Origin: Utricularia gibba | Taxonomy: Eukaryota; Streptophyta; Magnoliopsida; Lamiales; Lentibulariaceae | Assembly (NCBI GenBank): GCA_002189035.1 | Contig: NEEC01000101.1 | Coordinates: 53,918-117,917 of the forward strand | Length of the DNA: 64,000 nucleotides | Direction: 5' to 3' | Part shown: positions 1 through 12,198 of the stretch, one piece after another | How the letters are laid out: the number at the start of each line of letters is the position of its first letter | Position numbering within the stretch: position 1 is the first letter of the stretch | Position numbers and translations under genes: made by a program | Notes under the pieces: generated by a model | The model's database searches: none | The model's input: only the letters and a program-made list of their open reading frames with translations | Told to the model about the DNA's origin: nothing

Positions 1-30
1 CCCATAGTCAGTTGTAGCCCGGAAAATAAG
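1..30 (+). repeat. Tail of an E dimer from a unit cut by the left edge
   Basis: The first 30 bases (CCCATAGTCAGTTGTAGCCC and onward) match the 3' end of the E dimers that precede every later A dimer, for example just before 1593 and 3153. The array therefore continues to the left. Confidence 0.95.
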
Positions 31-1592
31 TCATGCATTTATCAACGTTGGGTTTCGGCGGCTGCCTAAATGGTTTTTCAAGCAACAGCTTGCCGTTTTA
101 AGGCGGGTGCTGTCGTTGGCAGCTTTGTACGGGCCCAAGGTTTGGTCTGGCTCCTGAGCCCAATCGGGTCCTACTCGATGAAAATCGTGATGCATTTAAT
201 GAAGTTAGGATGTCATGAGCGCCCCAAATGGTTTTCTCAACAACCTGATTTATATTTGACGAGGTGCTCTAGGCTGGCACTAGTATCGAGCAAATGGTCG
301 AGTCGCGCTCTGGCCCATAGTCATTTGTAGCCCGGCCAAAAAAGTGATGCATTTATTAACGTTGGGTTTTCGGCGGCTGCCTACATGCTTTTTGAGGCAA
401 AAGTTGTCGTTTTTTGGCGGGTGCTGTTGTTGGGAACTTCGTCCGGACCCAAGGTTCGGTCTGACTTCACAGCACAATAAGGTCCCATTCGACGAAAATC
501 GTGATACCTTTATTGCTGTTAGGATCTCATGATTACCCCAAATGCTTTTTTCAACAGCATGCTATACACTTGAGAAGGCGCTTTTGTGGGTCACCGAGAT
601 CGGCCCGGAATTCGGGTCGAGCTCGGGCCCAAAGTCAGCTGTAGCCCGATAAAAGAAGTGATGCATTTATTAACGTTGGGTTGTCGGCGGCTGCCCACAT
701 GGTTTTTCAAGCAACAGCTTGCCGTTTTAAGGCGGGTGCTGTCGTTGACAGCTTTAAGGGCCCAAGGTTTGGTCTGGCTCCTGAGCCCAATCGGGTCCTA
801 CTCGATGAAAATCGTGATGCATTTAATGAAGTTAGGATGTCATGAGCCCCCAAATGGTTTTCTCAACAACCTGATTTATATTTGACGAGGTGCTCTAGGC
901 TGGCACTAGTATCGAGCAAATGGTCGAGTCGCGCTCTGGCCCATAGTCATTTGTAGCCTGGTCAAAAAAGCGATGCATTTATTAACGTTGGGTTTTCGGC
1001 GGCTGCCTACATGCTTTTTGAAGCAAAAGTTGTCGTTTTTTGGCGGGTGCTGTTGGGAACTTCGTCCGGACCCAAGGTTCGGTCTGACTTCACAGCACAA
1101 TAAGGTCCCATTCGACGAAAATCGTGATACCTTTATTGAAGTTAGGATCTCATGACCGCCCCAAATGCTTTTTTCAACAGCATGCTTTAAACTTGAGAAG
1201 GCGCTTTTGTGGGTCACCGAGATCGGGCCGGAATTCAGGTCGGGCTTGGGGACAAAGTCAGCTGTAGCCCGTCAAAAGAAGTGATGCATTTATTAACGTT
1301 GGCTTGTCGCGGCTGCCCACATGGTTTTTAAAGCAACAGCTTGCCGTTTTAAGGCGGGTGCTGTCGTTGGCAGCTTTGTAAGGCCCAAGGTTCGGTCTGG
1401 CTCCTGAGCCCAATCGGGTCCTACTCGATGAAAATCGTGATGCATTTGCTTTTGTTAGGATGTCATGAGAACCCCAATGGGTTTTCTCCACACTCTACTT
1501 TATATTTGAGAAGGCGCTCTCGGGGGTTTAGGGATTGGGCCAGAGGTCGGGTCGGGCTCACGCCCATAGTCAGTTGTAGCCCGGAAAATAAG
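31..1592 (+). repeat. HOR unit 1, pentameric (n=1), 1562 bp
   Basis: The order is A-B-C-D-E. A has the TGTACGGGCCC variant. B and D have GAGGCAAAAG and GAAGCAAAAG rather than the CAAGGAAAAG of the next units. C has GTTGACAGC with three bases lost near 755. E is the long form (GGCTTGTC, TTTTTAAAGC). It resembles the units at 20942 and 31208 more than its right-hand neighbours. Confidence 0.93.
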
Positions 1593-3152
1593 TCATGCAT
1601 TTATCAACGTTGGGTTTTCGGCGGCTGCCTAAATGGTTTTTCAAGCAACAGCTTGCCGTTTTAAGGCGGGTGCTGTCGTTGGCAGCTTTGTAGGGCCCAA
1701 GGTTTGGTCTGGCTCCTGAGCCCAATCGGGTCCTACTCGATGAAAATCGTGATGCATTTAATGAAGTTAGGATGTCATGAGCGCCCCAAATGGTTTTCTC
1801 AACAACCTGATTTATATTTGACGAGGTGCTCTAGGCTGGCACTAGTATCGAGCAAATGGTCGAGTCGCGCTCTGGCCCATAGTCATTTGTAGCCCGGCCA
1901 AAAAAGTGATGCATTTATTAACGTTGGGTTTTCGGCGGCTGCCTACATGCTTTTTCAAGGAAAAGTTGTCGTTTTTTGGCGGGTGCTGTTGTTGGGAACT
2001 TCGTCCGGACCCAAGGTTCGGTCTGACTTCACAGCACAATAAGGTCCCATTCGACGAAAATCGTGATACCTTTATTGCAGTTAGGATCTCATGATTACCC
2101 CAAATGCTTTTTTCAACAGCATGCTATACACTTGAGAAGGCGCTTTTGTGGGTCACCGAGATCGGCCCGGAATTCGGGTCGAGCTCGGGCCCAAAGTCAG
2201 CTGTAGCCCGACAAAAGAAGTGATGCATTTATTAACGTTGGGTTGTCGGCGGCTGCCCACATGGTTTTTCAAGCAACAGCTTGCCGTTTTAAGGCGGGTG
2301 CTGTCGTTGCAGCTTTGTAAGGGCCCAAGGTTTGGTCTGGCTCCTGAGCCCAATCGGGTCCTACTCGATGAAAATCGTGATGCATTTAATGAAGTTAGGA
2401 TGTCATGAGCGCCCCAAATGGTTTTCTCAACAACCTGATTTATATTTGACGAGGTGCTCTAGGCTGGCACTAGTATCGAGCAAATGGTCGAGTCGCGCTC
2501 TGGCCCATAGTCATTTGTAGCCGGCAAAAAAGCGATGCATTTATTAACGTTGGGTTTTCGGCGGCTGCCTACATGCTTTTTCAAGGAAAAGTTGTCGTTT
2601 TTTGGCGGGTGCTGTTGTTGGGAACTTCGTCCGGACCCAAGGTTCGGTCTGACTTCACAGCACAATAAGGTCCCATTCGACGAAAATCGTGATACCTTTA
2701 TTGAAGTTAGGATCTCATGACCGCCCCAAATGCTTTTTTCAACAGCATGCTTTAAACTTGAGAAGGCGCTTTTGTGGGTCACCGAGATCGGGCCGGAATT
2801 CAGGTCGGGCTTGGGGGACAAAGTCAGCTGTAGCCCGTCAAAAGAAGTGATGCATTTATTAACGTTGGTTGTCGGCGGCTGCCCACATTTTTCAAGCAAC
2901 AGCTTGCCGTTTTAAGGCGGGTGCTGTCGTTGGCAGCTTTGTAAGGGCCCAAGGTTCGGCTCCTGAGCCCAATCGGGTCCTACTCGATGAAAATCGTGAT
3001 GCATTTGCTTTTGTTAGGATGTCATGAGAACCCCAATGGGTTTTCTCCACACTCTACTTTATATTTGAGAAGGCGCTCTCGGGGGGTTTAGGGATTGGGC
3101 CAGAGGTCGGGTCGGGCTCACGCCCATAGTCAGTTGTAGCCCGGAAAATAAG
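1593..3152 (+). repeat. HOR unit 2, pentameric (n=1), 1560 bp
   Basis: A-B-C-D-E. A has TGTAGGGCCC (two bases short of the common form). B reads TTGCAGTTAGG. B and D carry CAAGGAAAAG. This is the first unit with the short E form (CCACATTTTTCAAGC, AAGGTTCGGCTCC). Confidence 0.93.
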
Positions 3153-3467
3153 TCATGCATTTATCAACGTTGGGTTTTCGGCGGCTGCCTAAATGGTTTT
3201 TCAAGCAACAGCTTGCCGTTTTAAGGCGGGTGCTGTCGTTGGCAGCTTTGTACGGGCCCAAGGTTTGGTCTGGCTCCTGAGCCCAATCGGGTCCTACTCG
3301 ATGAAAATCGTGATGCATTTAATGAAGTTAGGATGTCATGAGCGCCCCAAATGGTTTTCTCAACAACCTGATTTATATTTGACGAGGTGCTCTAGGCTGG
3401 CACTAGTATCGAGCAAATGGTCGAGTCGCGCTCTGGCCCATAGTCATTTGTAGCCCGGCCAAAAAAG
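3153..3467 (+). repeat. Prototype A dimer (X class, HOR-opening)
   Basis: This opens the clean pentameric unit used as the reference. It has two ~157-bp halves (3153-3310 and 3311-3467). The A signature is TCATGCATTTATCAACG, with CTGCCTAAATGG instead of the CTGCCCACATGG of C and E. The second half carries GCTCTAGGCTGGCACTAG (with a SpeI site) and ends in GTAGCCCGGCC plus an A-run. It follows an E dimer directly, so the E-A join is the only place where two X-class dimers touch. Confidence 0.93.
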
Positions 3468-3781
3468 TGATGCATTTATTAACGTTGGGTTTTCGGCGGC
3501 TGCCTACATGCTTTTTCAAGGAAAAGTTGTCGTTTTTTGGCGGGTGCTGTTGTTGGGAACTTCGTCCGGACCCAAGGTTCGGTCTGACTTCACAGCACAA
3601 TAAGGTCCCATTCGACGAAAATCGTGATACCTTTATTGCTGTTAGGATCTCATGATTACCCCAAATGCTTTTTTCAACAGCATGCTATACACTTGAGAAG
3701 GCGCTTTTGTGGGTCACCGAGATCGGCCCGGAATTCGGGTCGAGCTCGGGCCCAAAGTCAGCTGTAGCCCGACAAAAGAAG
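3468..3781 (+). repeat. Prototype B dimer (Y class)
   Basis: The halves are 3468-3624 and 3625-3781, exactly 157 bp each. Y-class marks are CAAGGAAAAGTTGTCG, TTTTTTGGCGGGTGCTG, CTTCACAGCACAATA and one EcoRI site in the second half. B-specific marks are TTGCTGTTAGGATCTC, CATGATTACCCC, GCTATACACTTG, GGGTCGAGCTCGGGCCC and the ending CCCGACAAAAG or CCCGATAAAAG. Confidence 0.93.
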
Positions 3782-4096
3782 TGATGCATTTATTAACGTT
3801 GGGTTGTCGGCGGCTGCCCACATGGTTTTTCAAGCAACAGCTTGCCGTTTTAAGGCGGGTGCTGTCGTTGGCAGCTTTGTAAGGGCCCAAGGTTTGGTCT
3901 GGCTCCTGAGCCCAATCGGGTCCTACTCGATGAAAATCGTGATGCATTTAATGAAGTTAGGATGTCATGAGCGCCCCAAATGGTTTTCTCAACAACCTGA
4001 TTTATATTTGACGAGGTGCTCTAGGCTGGCACTAGTATCGAGCAAATGGTCGAGTCGCGCTCTGGCCCATAGTCATTTGTAGCCTGGTCAAAAAAG
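3782..4096 (+). repeat. Prototype C dimer (X class)
   Basis: The halves are 3782-3939 and 3940-4096. The first half reads TTGGGTTGTCGGCGGC and CTGCCCACATGG. The second half is nearly the same as that of A, with TTAATGAAGTTAGGATG and the SpeI-containing segment. Together with B it forms the ~625-bp module whose copy number (0 to 3) sets the length of each unit. Confidence 0.92.
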
Positions 4097-4410
4097 TGAT
4101 GCATTTATTAACGTTGGGTTTTCGGCGGCTGCCTACATGCTTTTTCAAGGAAAAGTTGTCGTTTTTTGGCGGGTGCTGTTGTTGGGAACTTCGTCCGGAC
4201 CCAAGGTTCGGTCTGACTTCACAGCACAATAAGGTCCCATTCGACGAAAATCGTGATACCTTTATTGAAGTTAGGATCTCATGACCGCCCCAAATGCTTT
4301 TTTCAACAGCATGCTTTAAACTTGAGAAGGCGCTTTTGTGGGTCACCGAGATCGGGCCGGAATTCAGGTCGGGCTTGGGGACAAAGTCAGCTGTAGCCCG
4401 TCAAAAGAAG
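4097..4410 (+). repeat. Prototype D dimer (Y class, precedes E)
   Basis: The halves are 4097-4253 and 4254-4410. The first half matches B. The second half differs: TTGAAGTTAGGATCTC, CATGACCGCCCC, GCTTTAAACTTG, GAATTCAGGTCGGGCTTG and the ending CCCGTCAAAAG. Confidence 0.92.
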
Positions 4411-4712
4411 TGATGCATTTATTAACGTTGGTTGTCGGCGGCTGCCCACATTTTTTAAAGCAACAGCTTGCCGTTTTAAGGCGGGTGCTGTCGTTGGCAG
4501 CTTTGTAAGGGCCCAAGGTTCGGCTCCTGAGCCCAATCGGGTCCTACTCGATGAAAATCGTGATGCATTTGCTTTTGTTAGGATGTCATGAGAACCCCAA
4601 TGGGTTTTCTCCACACTCTACTTTTATTTGAGAAGGCGCTCTCGGGGGTTTGGATTGGGCCAGAGGTCGGGTCGGGCTCACGCCCATAGTCAGTTGTAGC
4701 CCGGAAAATAAG
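4411..4712 (+). repeat. Prototype E dimer (X class, HOR-closing, short form)
   Basis: The halves are 4411-4560 (150 bp) and 4561-4712 (152 bp), shorter than the other four dimers. The first half lacks a few bases around CCCACATTTTTT and AAGGTTCGGCTCCTGAG (the 'short E' form of the left and 50.8-56 kb regions). The second half is unique to E: TTGCTTTTGTTAGGATG, CTCCACACTCTAC, GGCGCTCTCGGGGGTTT and GGTCGGGTCGGGCTCACGCC. Confidence 0.92.
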
Positions 4713-6274
4713 TCATGCATTTATCAACGTTGGGTTTTCGGCGGCTGCCTAAATGGTTTTTCAAGCAACAGCTTGCCGTTTTAAGGCGGGTGCTGTCGTT
4801 GGCAGCTTTGTAAGGGCCCAAGGTTTGGTCTGGCTCCTGAGCCCAATCGGGTCCTACTCGATGAAAATCGTGATGCATTTAATGAAGTTAGGATGTCATG
4901 AGCGCCCCAAATGGTTTTCTCAACAACCTGATTTATATTTGACGAGGTGCTCTAGGCTGGCACTAGTATCGAGCAAATGGTCGAGTCGCGCTCTGGCCCA
5001 TAGTCATTTGTAGCCCGGCCAAAAAAGTGATGCATTTATTAACGTTGGGTTTTCGGCGGCTGCCTACATGCTTTTTCAAGGAAAAGTTGTCGTTTTTTGG
5101 CGGGTGCTGTTGTTGGGAACTTCGTCCGGACCCAAGGTTCGGTCTGACTTCACAGCACAATAAGGTCCCATTCGACGAAAATCGTGATACCTTTATTGCT
5201 GTTAGGATCTCATGATTACCCCAAATGCTTTTTTCAACAGCATGCTATACACTTGAGAAGGCGCTTTTGTGGGTCACCGAGATCGGCCCGGAATTCGGGT
5301 CGAGCTCGGGCCCAAAGTCAGCTGTAGCCCGATAAAAGAAGTGATGCATTTATTAACGTTGGGTTGTCGGCGGCTGCCCACATGGTTTTTCAAGCAACAG
5401 CTTGCCGTTTTAAGGCGGGTGCTGTCGTTGACAGCTTTGTAAGGGCCCAAGGTTTGGTCTGGCTCCTGAGCCCAATCGGGTCCTACTCGATGAAAATCGT
5501 GATGCATTTAATGAAGTTAGGATGTCATGAGCGCCCCAAATGGTTTTCTCAACAACCTGATTTATATTTGACGAGGTGCTCTAGGCTGGCACTAGTATCG
5601 AGCAAATGGTCGAGTCGCGCTCTGGCCCATAGTCATTTGTAGCCCGGCCAAAAAAGTGATGCATTTATTAACGTTGGGTTTTCGGCGGCTGCCTACATGC
5701 TTTTTCAAGGAAAAGTTGTCGTTTTTTGGCGGGTGCTGTTGTTGGGAACTTCGTCCGGACCCAAGGTTCGGTCTGACTTCACAGCACAATAAGGTCCCAT
5801 TCGACGAAAATCGTGATACCTTTATTGAAGTTAGGATCTCATGACCGCCCCAAATGCTTTTTTCAACAGCATGCTTTAAACTTGAGAAGGCGCTTTTGTG
5901 GGTCACCGAGATCGGGCCGGAATTCAGGTCGGGCTTGGGGGACAAAGTCAGCTGTAGCCCGTCAAAAGAAGTGATGCATTTATTAACGTTGGTTGTCGGC
6001 GGCTGCCCACATTTTCAAGCAACAGCTTGCCGTTTTAAGGCGGGTGCTGTCGTTGGCAGCTTTGTAAGGGCCCAAGGTTCGGCTCTCCTGAGCCCAATCG
6101 GGTCCTACTCGATGAAAATCGTGATGCATTTGCTTTTGTTAGGATGTCATGAGAACCCCAATGGGTTTTCTCCACACTCTACTTTATATTTGAGAAGGCG
6201 CTCTCGGGGGTTTGGGATTGGGCCAGAGGTCGGTCGGGCTCACGCCCATAGTCAGTTGTAGCCCGGAAAATAAG
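4713..6274 (+). repeat. HOR unit 4, pentameric (n=1), 1562 bp
   Basis: A-B-C-D-E with TGTAAGGGCCC in A, CCCGATAAAAG closing B and GTTGACAGC in C. E is short form with CCCACATTTTCAAGC and AAGGTTCGGCTCTCCTG. Confidence 0.93.
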
Positions 6275-8453
6275 TCATGCATTTATCAACGTTGGGTTTT
6301 CGGCGGCTGCCTAAATGGTTTTTCAAGCAACAGCTTGCCGTTTTAAGGCGGGTGCTGTCGTTGGCAGCTTTGTAAGGGCCCAAGGTTTGGTCTGGCTCCT
6401 GAGCCCAATCGGGTCCTACTCGATGAAAATCGTGATGCATTTAATGAAGTTAGGATGTCATGAGCGCCCCAAATGGTTTTCTCAACAACCTGATTTATAT
6501 TTGACGAGGTGCTCTAGGCTGGCACTAGTATCGAGCAAATGGTCGAGTCGCGCTCTGGCCCATAGTCATTTGTAGCCCGGCCAAAAAAGTGATGCATTTA
6601 TTAACGTTGGGTTTTCGGCGGCTGCCTACATGCTTTTTCAAGGAAAAGTTGTCGTTTTTTGGCGGGTGCTGTTGTTGGGAACTTCGTCCGGACCCAAGGT
6701 TCGGTCTGACTTCACAGCACAATAAGGTCCCATTCGACGAAAATCGTGATACCTTTATTGCTGTTAGGATCTCATGATTACCCCAAATGCTTTTTTCAAC
6801 AGCATGCTATACACTTGAGAAGGCGCTTTTGTGGGTCACCGAGATCGGCCCGGAATTCGGGTCGAGCTCGGGCCCAAAGTCAGCTGTAGCCCGATAAAAG
6901 AAGTGATGCATTTATTAACGTTGGGTTGTCGGCGGCTGCCCACATGGTTTTTCAAGCAACAGCTTGCCGTTTTAAGGCGGGTGCTGTCGTTGGCAGCTTT
7001 GTAAGGGCCCAAGGTTTGGTCTGGCTCCTGAGCCCAATCGGGTCCTACTCGATGAAAATCGTGATGCATTTAATGAAGTTAGGATGTCATGAGCGCCCAA
7101 ATGGTTTTCTCAACAACCTGATTTTTATTGACGAGGTGCTTTAGCTGGCTCTAGTATCGAGCAAATGGTCGAGTCGCGCTCTGGCCCATAGTCATTTTTA
7201 GCCCGGCAAAAAAGTGATGCATTTATTAACGTTGGGTTTTCGGCGGCTGCCTACATGCTTTTTCAAGGAAAAGTTGTCGTTTTTTGGCGGGTGCTGTTGT
7301 TGGGAACTTCGTCCGGACCCAAGGTTCGGTCTGACTTCACAGCACAATAAGGTCCCATTCGACGAAAATCGTGATACCTTTATTGAAGTTAGGATCTCAT
7401 GATTACCCCAAATGCTTTTTTCAACAGCATGCTATACACTTGAGAAGGCGCTTTTGTGGGTCACCGAGATCGGCCCGGAATTCGGGTCGAGCTCGGGCCC
7501 AAAGTCAGCTGTAGCCCGAAAAGAAGTGATGCATTTATTAACGTTGGGTTGTCGGCGGCTGCCCACATGGTTTTTCAAGCAACAGCTTGCCGTTTTAAGG
7601 CGGGTGCTGTCGTTGGCAGCTTTGTAAGGGCCCAAGGTTGGTCTGGCTCCTGAGCCCAATCGGGTCCTACTCGATGAAAATCGTGATGCATTTAATGAAG
7701 TTAGGATGTCATGAGCGCCCCAAATGGTTTTCTCAACAACCTGATTTATATTTGACGAGGTGCTCTAGGCTGGCACTAGTATCGAGCAAATGGTCGAGTC
7801 GCGCTCTGGCCCATAGTCATTTGTAGCCTGGCAAAAAAGCGATGCATTTATTAACGTTGGGTTTTCGGCGGCTGCCTACATGCTTTTTCAAGGAAAAGTT
7901 GTCGTTTTTTGGCGGGTGCTGTTGTTGGGAACTTCGTCCGGACCCAAGGTTCGGTCTGACTTCACAGCACAATAAGGTCCCATTCGACGAAAATCGTGAT
8001 ACCTTTATTGAAGTTAGGATCTCATGACCGCCCCAAATGCTTTTTTCAACAGCATGCTTTAAACTTGAGAAGGCGCTTTTGTGGGTCACCGAGATCGGGC
8101 CGGAATTCAGGTCGGGCTTGGGGACAAAGTCAGCTGTAGCCCGTCAAAAGAAGTGATGCATTTATTAACGTTGGGTTGTCGGCGGCTGCCCACATTTTCA
8201 AGCAACACTTGCCGTTTTAAGGCGGTGCTGTCGTTGGCAGCTTTGTAAGGGCCCAAGGTTCGGCTCCTGAGCCCAATGGGTCCTACTCGATGAAAATCGT
8301 GATGCATTTGCTTTTGTTAGGATGTCATGAGAACCCCAATGGGTTTTCTCCACACTCTACTTTATATTTGAGAAGGCGCTCTCGGGGTTTTGGGATTGGG
8401 CCAGAGGTCGGGTCGGGCTCACGCCCATAGTCAGTTGTAGCCCGGAAAATAAG
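6275..8453 (+). repeat. HOR unit 5, heptameric (n=2), 2179 bp
   Basis: The order is A-B-C-Y-C-D-E. The first C (from about 6908) switches in its second half to GATTTTTATTGACGAGG and CATTTTTAGCCC, forms otherwise typical of 41.5-50.5 kb. The extra Y (from about 7216) mixes D-like TTGAAGTTAGG with B-like GATTACCCC and ends CCCGAAAAGAAG. Confidence 0.92.
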
Positions 8454-10012
8454 TCATGCATTTATCAACGTTGGGTTTTCGGCGGCTGCCTAAATGGTTT
8501 TTCAAGCAACAGCTTGCCGTTTTAAGGCGGGTGCTGTCGTTGGCAGCTTTGTAAGGGCCCAAGGTTTGGTCTGGCTCCTGAGCCCAATCGGGTCCTACTC
8601 GATGAAAATCGTGATGCATTTAATGAAGTTAGGATGTCATGAGCGCCCCAAATGGTTTTCTCAACAACCTGATTTATATTTGACGAGGTGCTCTAGGCTG
8701 GCACTAGTATCGAGCAAATGGTCGAGTCGCGCTCTGGCCCATAGTCATTTGTAGCCCGGCCAAAAAAGTGATGCATTTATTAACGTTGGGTTTTCGGCGG
8801 CTGCCTACATGCTTTTTCAAGGAAAAGTTGTCGTTTTTTGGCGGGTGCTGTTGTTGGGAACTTCGTCCGGACCCAAGGTTCGGTCTGACTTCACAGCACA
8901 ATAGGTCCCATTCGACGAAAATCGTGATACCTTTATTGCTGTTAGGATCTCATGATTACCCCAAATGCTTTTTTCAACAGCATGCTATACACTTGAGAAG
9001 GCGCTTTTGTGGGTCACCGAGATCGGCCGGAATTCGGGTCGAGCTCGGGCCCAAAGTCAGCTGTAGCCCGATAAAAGAAGTGATGCATTTATTAACGTTG
9101 GGTTGTCGGCGGCTGCCCACATGGTTTTTCAAGCAACAGCTTGCCGTTTTAAGGCGGGTGCTGTCGTTGGCAGCTTTGTAAGGGCCCAAGGTTGGTCTGG
9201 CTCCTGAGCCCAATCGGGTCCTACTCGATGAAAATCGTGATGCATTTAATGAAGTTAGGATGTCATGAGCGCCCCAAATGGTTTTCTCAACAACCTGATT
9301 TATATTTGACGAGGTGCTCTAGGCTGGCACTAGTATCGAGCAAATGGTCGAGTCGCGCTCTGGCCCATAGTCATTTGTAGCCCGGCCAAAAAAGTGATGC
9401 ATTTATTAACGTTGGGTTTTCGGCGGCTGCCTACATGCTTTTTCAAGGAAAAGTTGTCGTTTTTTGGCGGGTGCTGTTGTTGGGAACTTCGTCCGGACCC
9501 AAGGTTCGGTCTGACTTCACAGCACAATAAGGTCCCATTCGACGAAAATCGTGATACCTTTATTGAAGTTAGGATCTCATGACCGCCCCAAATGCTTTTT
9601 TCAACAGCATGCTTTAAACTTGAGAAGGCGCTTTTGTGGGTCACCGAGATCGGGCCGGAATTCAGGTCGGGCTTGGGGACAAAGTCAGCTGTAGCCCGTC
9701 AAAAGAAGTGATGCATTTATTAACGTTGGGTTGTCGGCGGCTGCCCACATTTTCAAGCAACAGCTTGCCGTTTTAAGGCGGGTGCTGTCGTTGGCAGCTT
9801 TGTAAGGGCCCAAGGTTCGGCTCCTGAGCCCAATCGGGTCCTACTCGATGAAAATCGTGATGCATTTGCTTTTGTTAGGATGTCATGAGAACCCCAATGG
9901 GTTTTCTCCACACTCTACTTTATATTTGAGAAGGCGCTCTCGGGGGGTTTTGGATTGGGCCAGAGGTCGGGTCGGGCTCACGCCCATAGTCAGTTGTAGC
10001 CCGGAAAATAAG
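8454..10012 (+). repeat. HOR unit 6, pentameric (n=1), 1559 bp
   Basis: A-B-C-D-E with the short E form. This is the first unit of the left copy of the repeated 5-7-9-7-3-3-3-3-5 size series. Confidence 0.92.
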
Positions 10013-12198
10013 TCATGCATTTATCAACGTTGGGTTTTCGGCGGCTGCCTAAATGGTTTTTCAAGCAACAGCTTGCCGTTTTAAGGCGGGTGCTGTCGTT
10101 GGCAGCTTTGTAAGGGCCCAAGGTTTGGTCTGGCTCCTGAGCCCAATCGGGTCCTACTCGATGAAAATCGTGATGCATTTAATGAAGTTAGGATGTCATG
10201 AGCGCCCCAAATGGTTTTCTCAACAACCTGATTTATATTTGACGAGGTGCTCTAGGCTGGCACTAGTATCGAGCAAATGGTCGAGTCGCGCTCTGGCCCA
10301 TAGTCATTTGTAGCCCGGCCAAAAAAGTGATGCATTTATTAACGTTGGGTTTTCGGCGGCTGCCTACATGCTTTTTCAAGGAAAAGTTGTCGTTTTTTGG
10401 CGGGTGCTGTTGTTGGGAACTTCGTCCGGACCCAAGGTTCGGTCTGACTTCACAGCACAATAAGGTCCCATTCGACGAAAATCGTGATACCTTTATTGCT
10501 GTTAGGATCTCATGATTACCCCAAATGCTTTTTTCAACAGCATGCTATACACTTGAGAAGGCGCTTTTGTGGGTCACCGAGATCGGCCCGGAATTCGGGT
10601 CGAGCTCGGGCCCAAAGTCAGCTGTAGCCCGATAAAAGAAGTGATGCATTTATTAACGTTGGGTTGTCGGCGGCTGCCCACATGGTTTTTCAAGCAACAG
10701 CTTGCCGTTTTAAGGCGGGTGCTGTCGTTGGCAGCTTTGTAAGGGCCCAAGGTTTGGTCTGGCTCCTGAGCCCAATCGGGTCCTACTCGATGAAAATCGT
10801 GATGCATTTAATGAAGTTAGGATGTCATGAGCGCCCCAAATGGTTTTCTCAACAACCTGATTTTTATTCGACGAGGTGCTTTAAGCTGGCTCTAGTATCG
10901 AGCAAATGGTCGAGTCGCGCTCTGGCCCATAGTCATTTTTAGCCCGGCAAAAAAGTGATGCATTTATTAACGTTGGGTTTTCGGCGGCTGCCTACATGCT
11001 TTTTCAAAAAGTTGTCGTTTTTTGGCGGGTGCTGTTGTTGGGAACTTCGTCCGGACCCAAGGTTCGGTCTGACTTCACAGCACAATAAGGTCCCATTCGA
11101 CGAAAATCGTGATACCTTTATTGCAGTTAGGATCTCATGATTACCCCAAATGCTTTTTTCAACAGCATGCTATACACTTGAGAAGGCGCTTTTGTGGGTC
11201 ACCGAGATCGGCCGGAATTCGGGTCGAGCTCGGGCCCAAAGTCAGCTGTAGCCCGATAAAAGAAGTGATGCATTTATTAACGTTGGGTTGTCGGCGGCTG
11301 CCCACATGGTTTTTCAAGCAACAGCTTGCCGTTTTAAGGCGGGTGCTGTCGTTGGCAGCTTTGTAAGGGCCCAAGGTTTGGTCTGGCTCCTGAGCCCAAT
11401 CGGGTCCTACTCGATGAAAATCGTGATGCATTTAATGAAGTTAGGATGTCATGAGCGCCCCAAATGGTTTTCTCAACAACCTGATTTATATTTGACGAGG
11501 TGCTCTAGGCTGGCACTAGTATCGAGCAAATGGTCGAGTCGCGCTCTGGCCCATAGTCATTTGTAGCCCGGCCAAAAAAGTGATGCATTTATTAACGTTG
11601 GGTTTTCGGCGGCTGCCTACATGCTTTTTCAAGGAAAAGTTGTCGTTTTTTGGCGGGTGCTGTTGTTGGGAACTTCGTCCGGACCCAAGGTTCGGTCTGA
11701 CTTCACAGCACAATAAGGTCCCATTCGACGAAAATCGTGATACCTTTATTGAAGTTAGGATCTCATGACCGCCCCAAATGCTTTTTTCAACAGCATGCTT
11801 TAAACTTGAGAAGGCGCTTTTGTGGGTCACCGAGATCGGGCCGGAATTCAGGTCGGCTTGGGGGACAAAGTCAGCTGTAGCCCGTCAAAAGAAGTGATGC
11901 ATTTATTAACGTTGGGTTGTCGGCGGCTGCCCACATTTTCAAGCAACAGCTTGCCGTTTTAAGGCGGGTGCTGTCGTTGGCAGCTTTGTAAGGGCCCAAG
12001 GTTCGGCTCCTGAGCCCAATCGGGTCCTACTCGATGAAAATCGTGATGCATTTGCTTTTGTTAGGATGTCATGAGAACCCCAATGGGTTTTCTCCACACT
12101 CTACTTTATATTTGAGAAGGCGCTCTCGGGGGTTTTGGGATTGGGCCAGAGGTCGGGTCGGGCTCACGCCCATAGTCAGTTGTAGCCCGGAAAATAAG
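10013..12198 (+). repeat. HOR unit 7, heptameric (n=2), 2186 bp
   Basis: A-B-C-B-C-D-E. The first C carries the GATTTTTATTCGACGAGG, TTTAAGCTGGCTCTAG and CATTTTTAGCCC variants (10859-10947). The second Y has lost a few bases at about 11005 (TTTTTCAAAAAGTTG). Confidence 0.92.

Larger units (their letters stand above)
3153..4712 (+). repeat. HOR unit 3, pentameric (n=1), 1560 bp
   Basis: A-B-C-D-E, used as the reference unit, with dimers starting at 3153, 3468, 3782, 4097 and 4411. Internal spacing is very regular (157 or 158 bp per half, except E). Confidence 0.94.

Noticed and set aside
70-330. Recurrent 86-codon plus-strand frame in almost every A dimer
   Set aside because: Its recurrence follows from repeat homogenisation. 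The frame is disrupted in other copies by one-base changes (for example near 1692, 17291 and 20049), overlaps open frames on the other strand, and shows no coding signature.
31-3152. LTR retrotransposon or other transposon origin
   Set aside because: No long terminal repeats, primer-binding site, polypurine tract, reverse transcriptase or integrase reading frame, or target-site duplication was seen. Everything in the window is explained by the satellite monomers.
3741-3830. CRISPR-like array of direct repeats
   Set aside because: The repeats are 157-312 bp, contiguous and without unique spacers. This is satellite DNA.
4180-4215. CENP-B box-like match around CTTCGTCCGGACCCAAGG and ATTCGACGAAAATCGTG
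   Set aside because: Both begin with TTCG but fail the remaining conserved positions (the central A or the CGGG block), so a CENP-B box is not supported.
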